Shown one piece after another: positions 55,245 through 64,000 of a DNA stretch of 64,000 nucleotides; positions within the stretch are counted from its first letter, which is position 1; the number at the start of each line of letters is the position of its first letter. Source of the stretch: Clarkia xantiana subsp. parviflora (lineage: Eukaryota; Streptophyta; Magnoliopsida; Myrtales; Onagraceae); NCBI GenBank assembly GCA_036873135.1, contig JAPTYO010000015.1:3370839-3434838 (forward strand), given 5' to 3'. The position numbers and the translations under genes are program-made. Under the pieces are notes generated by a model, which was not told where the DNA came from, did no database searches, and saw only the letters and a list, made by a program, of their open reading frames with translations.

Positions 55245-56075
55245 TAAGTCGCCGCGAATGGCGCAAGTTATCTATCAATCCGATGTAAGCGAAGCTTTGA
55301 GTTATTAATGAATAAAAGAAGTTGCTTCCGATCAAATTGCTTTTAGATTTATTCTAACTGTTAGTAAGACGTCCTGAAGGGCGCGACAAAAAGCCTTCCG
55401 AGGTACGATAGAAAAGCCTTACGAGGTACGAGTAAGTCGCCTTTATGGCGCAACAAAAAGCCTTTCGAGGTACGAACAAAAGCCTTACGGGGTATGAGTA
55501 AGTCGTCTTTATGATGCAACCAAAAGCCTAGGTACGAAAAAGCCCTAACGGGTCCGCGTAAGTCGTCTATATGATGCGGCAAAAAGCCTTAAAAGGTACG
55601 AAAAAGCCCTAACGGGTCCGCGTAAGTCGTCTATATGATGCGGCAAAAAGCCTTAAAAGGTACGAAAAAGCCCTAACGGGTCCGCGTAAGTCGTCTATAT
55701 GATGCAGCAAAAAGCCTTAAAGGGTACGAAAAAGCCCTAGCGGGTCCGCGTAAGTCGTCTATATGATGCGGCAAAAAGCCTTAAAGGGTACGATTAAGTC
55801 GTCTAGAATGGCGTGATAAAAGCCTTAAGTGGTGAAGTCCCGAATAGACGAGAAACCTTAAGTGGTGAAGTCCCGAATAGACGAGAAATCTTAAGTGGTG
55901 AAGTCCCGAATAAACGAGAAACCTTAAGTGGTGAAGTCCCGAATAGACGAGAAACCTTAAGTGGTAAAGTCTCGAGTAAAGCGTCGGAGGGGCGTACGAA
56001 GTCATCTTAAGTGGTGCATCGGAACGTTTTAAGTAACGGATCTAAAGTCGCTTTAAATAGTGCAAACGATTATCG
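55245..56075. repeat. Tandem repeats of element B
   Basis: Two subregions. About 55360-55800 has units of roughly 64 bp sharing GTAAGTCGTCTATATGATGC and AAAAAGCCTTAAAAGGTACG. About 55820-55975 has five units of about 33 bp sharing CCTTAAGTGGTGAAGTCCCG. The AAGTCGCC and CTTAAGTGGTG pieces are the reverse complement of the core in A and C, as expected for an element in the opposite orientation. Confidence 0.9.
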
Positions 56076-56180
56076 GGATCAAAACAGATGAAAGAAATGT
56101 CTTATATAAAGGCTCAAAGGCCTAAGGGTTCCGATACAAAAGACAAGGAGGAAAAATACAAGGACTTAAAGAATAGAGCA

Positions 56181-58852
56181 TTAAACTTGGTCCTTGTTGG
56201 AGGTTGGGTCCTCAGCAGCATCGGAGGGAGGAAGATTCGGAGGGGCTTGGGCAGAAGGCTCCGCAGTCCGCGGAGTCGGGTCCGCGGCATCAGTCTCTTC
56301 ACTCTCCGCGGGGAGGTTGAAGTACTTCTCTGCGATGGGGGCAAGGGTCTCGGACTTCTTGAAGTCGATAGAATCCTCGTATGCCGTGTAGAGCTCCTCG
56401 ACGGCATTGAACAGAATGTTCTCCACCTCGGTTTTGCAGAACTTCACAGCATCCGCCTGGAAATCATCGGAGTTCCGATACTCCTCGCGGCCCTGAGCCT
56501 TTGCCTCAGCCAGCTTGGCAGAAAATTCCGCCTTCTCGGCTTCAAATTTCGCCTTGGCCTCCACGAGAGCTTCCATGAAAACACCCTTCTCGTGGAGGAG
56601 CTGCCTCTTCTCCGACTCGTTCCGCCGCTGATCCTCCTGAGCTATCCTCCGCTCCCGACGCAGGACAGCCTCGTGGTCGTGAACCTGCTTCTGCAGGCTC
56701 GTAGCCATCTCGTCGAGGAGGGTCCGCTCCTTGGCTATCTTCTCCCGGGCCGCTACAGCCTCATCGAGGTCCGCTTGGAGCTTGGCCAAAACGTCGGGGT
56801 CCGACTTGGCATGGGCCTCCTCCAACGCACCCTTCAGAGCTAGGATGAAGCCGAAGCAGCGCTGCTGGTCCGCGGTTTCCTAAGACGAAAGGGAAAAAGG
56901 GATTAGAATCTGATGGTCGAAGGCAAGAACAATGAAGAAAACAAAGCAAAGGTAAAGTTTACCTCCATCCGACGGATGGCCATAGCGAGGAGCTCCTCCT
57001 CGATGTCCTCCCGCGCCAGGGAGATTGGCCGCCTCAAGGCTGGTGGAATTGACCCTGCCAGCAGATGCAGGGCCAAATCAGGCTGAAGGTCCCCCCGTTG
57101 GAGCGGGACCCCTTGGAGAGACTCGATCGGGTTCCAGGGATCCGTCTCCTGGTCGGGGGTGAAAACCTTGTAAAGATTATCATCCACGGGGAGAGGAGGG
57201 ATGACCTTGGAAGCCTCAGCCTGGGGAGCCACCTCGGTCGGAGGCTCAGGAGTTGGACTGCGGAGCTCCGGGGGAGGACTCTGGGACACGTCCTCCGCGG
57301 GGGGCCTCAGGATGCTCCGGCCCGGCTTTCGGCGGCGAAGCAGGCCACCCTCAATCGGCTCCTCGGAGGAAGGAGAAGCCTCCAAGTCAGTCACCTGACG
57401 GAACTGAGCCTCCGTCGGGGTCTCCTCCATCATCGGCGCCTCTGGAGTCGCGGCCCGTGCTGGAGAAGCAGCCCTCCTCGGAGTGACAGCCTCCGATGGA
57501 CCTGCGGTTGCGGGTCGAATGAAATCAGGAAGAGTATCATGGGGGCACCAGATGATTTGGCATTCAAGATGCTGGTCCTTTCCGAAGAAGTTGTAGTATC
57601 CCGCCTTGAGAACGCGGGGGGTTTCTCCTCGAAGGATGTATTTGATTTCTCGAACCCGCGATTCCCGATCAACGGGGATAAACTCCTCGGGAACCAGTTT
57701 CCTATATTTCTTAATAGCACGACGGACACGCTTACCTTCCTCGGCGGTAGTGACCCCGAAGGCTTGGTCGATCTCCTCCCTCCGGGCCCGCTTGGCCTTG
57801 GTCCGCTCTTCGGTTGGAGGGGCAGCAGAAGAGGAAGCCCCCTTCTTCATTGACTTCCGCTTCCGCTTGGAGCCACCTTGGACGGCATCAGTCTCACCCT
57901 GCTTCAACATGAGATGAGTCAGCAGAGATGCCTTCTTGGCTGCAAAAATAAAAAGACAAAGTGGTTAGAAATATTACCCAGATGACCAAATCCTTGGAAA
58001 CAGAATCGAGGAGCCGGACTCCGATATGAATCAAGTCCTTCTCCACGAGCTTGTTGGCGTCGAGGGGAATGAAGGAGTCCCCCAAACGATAAAGCTGGAC
58101 CAGCTGGAGAGTGTTGAGGTCATCCTCGGTGTAAGCTTGGAGCTTGGGGGCAGGGTCCGCCACAACCTCCCATCGGGGCCATGGGACAAAGCTGTTTTGG
58201 ACGAAGAAGTAATACTTCTTCCATCCGCTATTATCGGACCCCGAGTCGCGAATCAGCACCCGATCCTTGTGGAACTTCCAGGTCTCGCTATCCCAGCCGA
58301 AACGTGAAAGTTGTTCCTTTGTCCACTTGGGGAGTCGGGGAGAGAAGGAGCAAACACCAGCCTTGTTGCACTTCATTCCGTAGAACGTGCGGAAAAGCAG
58401 CAAACTGTATGTCCACTGTTGGCGGAGACACAGAAGCTGGAAAGCGTTCCACACGCCGATGGCGTGTGGAGAGAAGGTACAGGGGTGCGTCTTGTAGAAA
58501 TTGCACATCTCCACCAGGTTCCCGCAGAAGGGGAATCGAATCCCAGCACTTATCTGCCCGGCGGAGACGAACACTTCTCCCTCTCGAGGATGCGTGATGA
58601 CATGCTTCCTCCTGGTGGTGGGCTGAGACTCGTAAGGGAAACGGGGTTCCCAGTCCGAGGTAATGCTGCCTTCTCGGAGAGCAACCTCATACGAGGTCTC
58701 AGAGATCTCGTTAACAGAAAACTCAAAAGTAAAAGGGATCCTGGCCCCAGAGCTAGCCTCGTCTAAAAACGGTTACAAATAAGAAAACTTAAGAAAAGAG
58801 GAGCAAACATCAGCAAATCATGAAAACAGAGAAGGAAATCCTTACCGGACAT
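56181..58852 (-). CDS. Antisense extra ORF of element B, open through four exons
   Basis: Exon 1 is ATGTCCG (58852-58846, donor GTAAGG). Exon 2 starts 58762 and ends about 57978. Exon 3 runs from about 57934 to 56963; exon 4 from 56879 to the stop at 56181. All junction phases agree, giving about 820 codons. The exon 2/3 intron as drawn (43 nt) is shorter than usual, so a donor further upstream (GTTTCC near 57995) is possible. Exon 2 holds a PF04195-like domain (AGIRFPFCGNLVEMCNF, WNAFQLLCLRQQW, KKYYFFVQNSFVPWPRW). Exon 3 has a basic linker (KRKRKSMKK). Exon 4 is a long coiled coil with an acidic tail ending TSNKDQV. Function unknown. Matches the A copy in layout and, loosely, the E copy. Confidence 0.7.
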
Positions 58853-59017
58853 GGTTGATGATTGCTGAAAGAAGATGAAGAAGGATCGGGAGAGTTGAAG
58901 GTCTTGGATCGCTTGAAGAGCAGAAGGAGTTTGGAGGAGAAACTTCGAGTGCAAGAATGGCAGAACTTCCAGAAATTAAGAGGGTGAAGAAGAAGTGAAT
59001 AATGCCAGGGTTTTGGC

Positions 59018-59024
59018 ATTTATA
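59018..59024 (-). promoter_or_regulatory. TATA box of the antisense ORF in element B
   Basis: TATAAAT on the minus strand, 166-172 bp upstream of the ORF start at 58852; spacing similar to that in A (174-180). Confidence 0.6.
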
Positions 59025-59299
59025 GGCAAAAGGATAATTGGATGGACTCAATCTTGACCGTTGAAGACGAAACGATTCAATCGTGATCGTCGAGATGGTG
59101 GGACGGTACGGAAGAGACGTGGTGACGTAATAAGTGCTTTTTCAGAAAGCAACAGTCACGCCGATTTGAGCGTCGTTTCATAATCCCTAGCATTTAATGC
59201 TGCAGTAACCGAGGAGTCTCCTCGGATTTGGCAACTACCCGTAGCGTCCAGTGGGCCCAAGGCAGTCATGAGTGAGAAACTCTGTCATTCGACAATTGC

Positions 59300-59515
59300 A
59301 CGCAAGGTAAAAGCCTTCGATTAAAATATCAAGAGGTTTGAAGACAAAAAGCCTCCGACGGCAGTATCGGGAGGTACGAAAACAAAAAGCCTCCGACGGC
59401 AGTATAGGGAGGTACGAAAACAAAAAGCCTCCGACGGCAGTATCGGGAGGTACAAAGACAAAAGCTTCCGACGGCGGTATCGGGAGGTATGGAGACAAAA
59501 GCCTCCGACGATGAA
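59300..59515. repeat. Short tandem repeats before the 3' LTR of B
   Basis: About five units of roughly 38 bp share AAAAAGCCTCCGACGGCAG and TATCGGGAGGTACG. Each unit can pair CCTCC with GGAGG. They lie between the antisense ORF promoter and the polypurine tract. Confidence 0.85.
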
Positions 59516-59560
59516 GTCAGGAGACCTGGAATTGGAAGACACGACGGACTAAAAGTCCCC

Positions 59561-59577
59561 CATGTCTTGGGGGCAAA
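59561..59577 (+). other. Polypurine tract of element B
   Basis: CATGTCTTGGGGGCAAA directly before the 3' LTR (TGACGGG); identical in form to the tracts of A and C. Confidence 0.8.
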
Positions 59578-60315
59578 TGACGGGTTCCGATGTAATCGTT
59601 AGCCCCGTTAACAGTCATTAGACGGCGAGTAAGTCCAGTGAGCCTCGTGAAAGGCCGGGAAGGCCCAAAAGCCCAGTACGAAGGGTTCCGATCCTAGCGG
59701 TCCCGATATATGAGTTGAATGCTCCCGACAAGAAGCCTCTGAGTAGGCCCCGATATGCCTTCGTAAAGGCCCCGATAATAAAGCCCCGCGAAGGCTGGAC
59801 CTGTCTCGTGAGACAAAGGGTCCTGGGTGGTGACCTAAAATGAGATAACTCTGGAGTCCCCGACGAGAGTTGGGACTTGTGATCAGAGGATAAGGCCGAG
59901 AAACCCGCCTACTAGATAGGAGTAGTGGGAGACGGTTGAGATATAGATAACCTCCCCCGAGATACGCAGGGCGTGCCCGAGATACGCGGAGTATGGGCGA
60001 GATACGCGGAGCGTGGGGCGAGATACACGGAATCCCGAACGAGATATACGGAATCATGGGTAAAACGGCCAGCCACGGTCACAGGTAACTGAATAACTTC
60101 CCCTCCTATATAAATGAGGAAGTTACCTCAGAAAAGACATTCTCTAATACGCACTTAGATTACTGCTTACCACCCCATTGATCAGATACTCATTTAGGCA
60201 TCAAAGAGGGATTCTGGGTCACCACCCAGGTCATCCCCTTTTGCAGGATCGCGCGGAGCCCAGGAGTTCAAGCTTTCCGTCAAGAACGTAACGGAGCTTC
60301 GCCCGTGATCCAACA
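59578..60315 (+). repeat. 3' LTR of element B
   Basis: 738 bp, from TGACGGGTTCC to GATCCAACA, about 98.5% identical to 29830-30567 by eye. It is followed by the CTATT target duplication. Confidence 0.95.
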
Positions 60316-60319
60316 CTAT

Positions 60320-60448
60320 TGGTGGTCACGGATGGGCTATTGCTGGTCACAGACAGGCTATTATTGCTGGTCACGGATGGGCTATTGCTGGTCACAGACA
60401 GGCTACTATTGGTGGTCACAGACAAGCTACTATTGCTGGTCACGAAAG
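60320..60448 (+). pseudogene. Continuation of the frame interrupted by element B
   Basis: After the CTATT duplication the frame from 29322-29829 continues in phase with five or six short repeats of the type WSRMGYCWSQTGYYC, in step with a 21-bp DNA repeat (GGCTATTGCTGGTCACAGACA). An AAG/GTAAGG splice-donor-like site follows at about 60451, and the next sequence is AT-rich. Whether it was ever a gene is unclear. Confidence 0.4.
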
Positions 60449-60459
60449 GAAGGTAAGGT

Positions 60460-61056
60460 TTACCTCCATAATGTTGATGCTGCTTTATTTTTATTTTGTT
60501 TTTTATTTATATATTTTTATATTATTTCTTGTTAGATTAAGTTTTAATTTAATATTGGTCCAAGTTTAATTTATATGTTGCAAATTCATTCATTTTACCA
60601 TTATTATAAATCCATGTAATTATATTAGACCTAATTTGAATAGTTTAAATTTAATTAGTTTATGTTAATTAAGTAGTAAAATGTTAATTATGTATATCAA
60701 ACATATTGGGTTGTGTTTTGATTAGAGTATATGTGATTAATTGCTAGTATTTATATATATATATATATATTTTAGTAATGCTTAAATCAATTTGTAGTTG
60801 ATAAACGATGAAATTGAAAAATGTGCGAAATAGAGTACCGAAATGGCGTAGTTAATTTTTTTTTATTTTTAATTCGTAATAGAACCCCCGAACTCGAACT
60901 ATAATCGTAGACTGATTATAATACTTAAGTATTTAATTTGTTATTTGCTTAGGTAATTTAGGATTCTGGTTAGCCTTATAATTAACTAGTGACGACTCTT
61001 TTCAAAATCCACATTTTTCAAAACGTAATGGCCTTAGGTCAGATTTAGGTCTTACA
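60460..61056 (+). repeat. 3' part of an Ogre-like 5' LTR
   Basis: AT-rich sequence with a (TA)n run at about 60745-60770. It ends TCTTACA just in front of a primer-binding site, which marks the LTR end. The start of this LTR cannot be located (it may lie left of element B), and the matching 3' LTR is outside the window. Confidence 0.55.
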
Positions 61057-61060
61057 ATTT

Positions 61061-61079
61061 GGCGACTCTGCTGGGGATG
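61061..61079 (+). other. Primer-binding site, tRNA-Arg type (Ogre-like element)
   Basis: TGGCGACTCTGCTGGGGAT follows the LTR end after four bases. It is complementary, with one mismatch, to the 3' end of plant tRNA-Arg(ACG), as I recall it, and this primer is characteristic of Ogre-like Tat elements. The window then enters a long leader. Confidence 0.75.
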
Positions 61080-61469
61080 TAAAGGGTTCAGGCTCATTAT
61101 ATTCGTTTATTGCCATGTTTTTGAGTTTTTTATATTTTATTATCTTCACCATTCTAACTTTGTTTTTTTGGTGACAGGTACATAATTTTAGAGTTACAAC
61201 TAACTTTTATCTTTTTTTGTGCCATCATTTGAATTCACACACACCACTTTAGTGTAATATCCAAAATGCCTAAAACCTAGAGCAACTAGGAACCCCGGAG
61301 AGTTAGTAAGAGTACGACCGCGCGGCCGAGACGCCAGAACGACTCAGAATAACTCCACCGCTCGGGAAGGTCCTGTGATCACTATGATGGGGGGGGGGGG
61401 GGGGGTGAGGAAACCACCGTGTCGGAAGCCTATCAGTGGAACCTACCTTGTAGAGCAAAGCCACACATT

Positions 61470-62440
61470 TTTACCCTCTCTAACATGTCGATTTTATCCA
61501 TATTTTTTGTAGTCGTAAGTTATCAGCTAAACTGTAAATTTTTCTATCCGTGTAACTTTATTTCTGATGCATTCATCTCATTGCATTTAAAAAAAAAACC
61601 AAAAAACTGTTTCAGCTATTTAGTTAGTCATTTAATTGTAGAAACTTTATTTTCAAACATGAATTCCGTATGGATTTTTTTAAGAAAAACCTATTACCTG
61701 AATTTTTTATTTTAAACATGTGTTTCGTACGCATTATTTTCGAAAAAAAAGCTTTTCAGGTTAGTTGCAATTTTGGTTAGTGCGTCGCATATGTGTTGCC
61801 TTTTAAAAAAAATATTTTAGAAAAATTGTAATTCGTCTTTAACTATTAGAGCTTCTAATTTCGAACATGCATTCCATATGCATCATTTCAAAAAAACTTT
61901 TTATCTGAATTTTTTTATTTTTTATAATGCATCCAATATGCATTAATTAAATTTTTTTTTTAGATAAATCGTAAGCTCTCTTAGTTTTAGGGCTCTTATT
62001 TATTTTTTGTGCATCTCATATGCATTATTAAAAAAAAAAATTCACCTGAATTTTTATTTTTATTTTTAAAATGTTGAGTAACTAGGATGCATTGATTTTT
62101 TTTTCTTCCTCTTAAAAAAAAATTAAAAAATTTGGTAGCTTGTAAGTTTTATTAACTCTACAACTTTCATCTCATGTACATCTTATAGGTATTGTTTTAG
62201 GAAAAAAAGAGTTTTTAGATAGATTGTAAATCTTCTCTTAGTTGTTGAGCTTTTAATTCCAAACATACATTGTATTTGCATTTCTTTTTATAAAAAAACT
62301 TTACCTGGATTTTTCATTTCGTACATAAATTACATATGTATCATTCATTTAAACTTGTTGTAAGTTATAAGTTTCTTAACAATAGAACTTTAATTTTCGA
62401 GCATGCATGAGCATTTAAAAAAAACTATAAGTGTCATTCA
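61470..62440 (+). repeat. Diverged repeats in the Ogre-like leader
   Basis: Blocks of about 100 bp recur with the pattern 'aacATGCATTCCATATGCAT', a run of A, then CTTTTTACCTGAATTTTT. At least eight degraded copies can be aligned by eye. They encode nothing visible. Confidence 0.55.
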
Positions 62441-62824
62441 TTTTATATCCGAGGTGTATTACACTTTTTCCGGCAAGATCTTCATTTCAACCTTCGCATA
62501 AGATAACGTTTTAAAAAAGAGATTTGATTCTATTTTTTGATAAAATAGTTTAACTGTCCAGTTGAGTGCGACTATTCGAGTTTAAACAAAGGACGATAAA
62601 ATCTTTTTGAAAAAAACTTCGTTTTGAACATCTGTCTTGCGTTCGAGCCAGATAGTACACTCAGCAAACTCAGTAAACTCCGTGATGGTGTAAAACACCT
62701 TAGATCATAAATTTTGAATCATTTTTAAAAAAGTAATCAAAATTATGAAATGAATGACATTAGAGTTTTCAAAATATCATGCATGATTTCTCATATTCTC
62801 TAGACTGATTTTTCATTCACTCTT

Positions 62825-63600
62825 TTCAGGTACCCTTGGTTAGGTATCCTGTATATATAAGTTCCGCCGGCCAAATAGGGCAACAAAAAAGAACATGCAG
62901 CCATCCAGATGCACGAAGCACAAATTGCACACTCGGGATATCCAACGCTCAGGTACGATGAATTGTACTTGATTTATTCCTTGAGATTTGAGTGTCCCTA
63001 CTCTTTTTGCAGTTCATACGACCACTTCGACGAGGTCGCAACCACGTGAAACGAGACTGCTTCAAATAACTTCCATGCCAAAATTAAACCTACCATGTGT
63101 GAAATTCATACGCGTCCCCGAACCAAGCCGTACATCCATTTTACGGTGACGTCTAAACTCGTCAGTGGTAACCAAAGGGCATATCCCGTTTAGATCGAGC
63201 ACAACCACCATATGAAGAAAAAGTTCGTACATGCAACATATCCATTCAAATATAGAGAAAATTTTCCATTAAATATGTCGGGCACCCAGGTAAGACAAGT
63301 TGTGATCAATTCTATCCCCAAAATTTGAGTTTTTTTCTTATTCATTTTGTAGCTCGGATAATCATCCAAGTCGAGGCCCCTGAAGAGCAGATCTCGCGCA
63401 CGACCCTTTGCTCGCCGACCATTCTGAGGTCAACCGCCGAGTTTGTCTCGGATATTTCAGACAAATTTCATACGTGGCCTACCTGGCCAAACATCATCCA
63501 AGTGTGATCCTCAACCAAGTCATACATTCGTTATGCGGTGAAGTATAAACTCGTCAGTGCTAACCGTGGGGCATCCCCAGATGATATTGAGCAATAGCAA
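62825..63600 (+). repeat. Two diverged copies of a unit with intron-like borders
   Basis: Copy 1 (about 62950-63230) and copy 2 (about 63290-63600) share CAG/GTA(C/A)GA..TTGT, AAATTTGAGT-like, a T-rich stretch ending (G)CAG or GTAG, and TAAACTCGTCAGTG. In each copy a GT...AG interval of about 70 bases is present. Spliced use is only a possibility. Confidence 0.4.
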
Positions 63601-63904
63601 GGACACTTGAGAATCCGAGAGAAGAAATCATTGCCTATGTCATCCATTGGTCGTAAGGTCAATCCAGGGCGTCGACATGACCGACATATTTTGACTCATC
63701 AACTGAGTATTTATCTAGAAGATGTTTTGAATTAAAAATATCCAATTTGCCACTAGGGGCATGTACATAATTGCTGTTGATTATTTTCGTTAAATTTTCT
63801 TTAAAAAAAAAAATCATTTTTCTTTAGGATCACAGCCGCCCTTTAATTGGCTATCGATAAAAATAAAGAGAGTGCTCATGCAAATTTTGTGAGAGCAGTG
63901 AAGA

Positions 63905-64000
63905 AATAAAAGAGTCACAGTTGTCCCTAAATCAACTACAAATAAAAAAGGTCTCAGTCGTCCCTAAAACGACTACAATGAAAAGGGCCACAACCACCCT
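63905..64000 (+). repeat. Start of a tandem array with hairpin-forming units
   Basis: Units of about 44 bp contain GTCGTCCCTAAAACGAC and the variant GTTGTCCCTAAATCAAC, separated by AATAAAAAAGG-like spacers. GTCGT...ACGAC can pair. Both substitution patterns keep the pairing. The array continues beyond the window. Confidence 0.6.

Larger units (their letters stand above)
29830..60315 (+). mobile_element. Element B: outer Tat-type Ty3/gypsy element (11.5 kb own sequence) holding elements C and A
   Basis: Two 738-bp LTRs (29830-30567 and 59578-60315) are flanked by CTATT at 29825-29829 and 60316-60320. Order on the plus strand is LTR, primer site, gag (split by C and A), protease-RT-RNaseH-RNaseH-integrase, tandem repeats, antisense extra ORF, short repeats, polypurine tract, LTR. 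The LTRs differ by about 11 bases counted by eye. This makes B the oldest of the three nested elements and intact in structure, though its gag is damaged. Confidence 0.95.
61080..64000 (+). mobile_element. Leader region of an Ogre-like element, running off the window
   Basis: After the primer site no gag or other domain appears in nearly 3 kb. The sequence is AT-rich, carries a 17-base G run at 61389-61405, diverged repeats, and several AG/GTA...CAG splice-like units. Very long leaders are typical of Ogre elements. The coding region would lie beyond 64000. Confidence 0.5.

Overview
This is nuclear DNA from a flowering plant, probably a eudicot. The evidence is GT-AG introns, a plant RRP12-like gene, TRIM elements with initiator-tRNA-Met type primer sites, and several Ty3/gypsy elements of the Tat type (non-chromodomain, with a second RNase H after the first). 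No prokaryotic or organellar genes are visible. The species cannot be fixed from the sequence.

Layout. 1-4250: element D, a decayed Tat-type gypsy element on the minus strand, cut by the window edge. It ends at a primer-binding site followed by a small inverted piece of LTR end (4251-4299). 4300-12375: element E, a 5'-truncated plus-strand relative with an unusual gag-protease-gag reading frame, no reverse transcriptase, a tandem-repeat block, an antisense extra ORF and a 3' LTR. 12384-13118: a MITE-like element. 13278-26355: the one clear host gene, an 18-exon RRP12-like pre-ribosome assembly/export factor whose coding exons join in frame into about 1,151 codons. Its introns carry a solo LTR with target-site duplication, a 543-bp foldback, two TRIM-like elements and a tandem duplication. 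26356-29829: intergenic remnants (gag fragment, LTR-like block, CACTA-like end, TRIM piece) and a short open frame.

29830-60315 is a nested set of three Tat-type elements. The outer element B (plus strand, 738-bp LTRs, target duplication CTATT) contains two later minus-strand insertions, both in its gag: C (30763-38549, 697-bp LTRs, target duplication ATGAT) and A (39192-50370, 696-bp LTRs, target duplication GTGTG). LTR mismatches counted by eye are about 11/738 for B, 9/696 for A and 3/697 for C, which fits the nesting order. B has a long open protease-RT-RNaseH-RNaseH-integrase frame but damaged gag. C has lost the RT core and most of the antisense ORF, yet is the youngest. From about 60460 to the end is the 3' part of an Ogre-like LTR, a tRNA-Arg type primer site and a long repeat-rich leader running off the window.

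The most interesting feature is the extra ORF carried antisense to gag-pol in A, B and E. In A and B it has its own TATA box about 170 bp upstream, a seven-base first coding exon, a domain resembling the 'putative gypsy-type transposase' family, a basic linker, a coiled coil and an acidic tail. The B copy is open through four inferred exons. Gag of all four A-D copies also carries an arginine-serine (RS) run next to its zinc knuckle.
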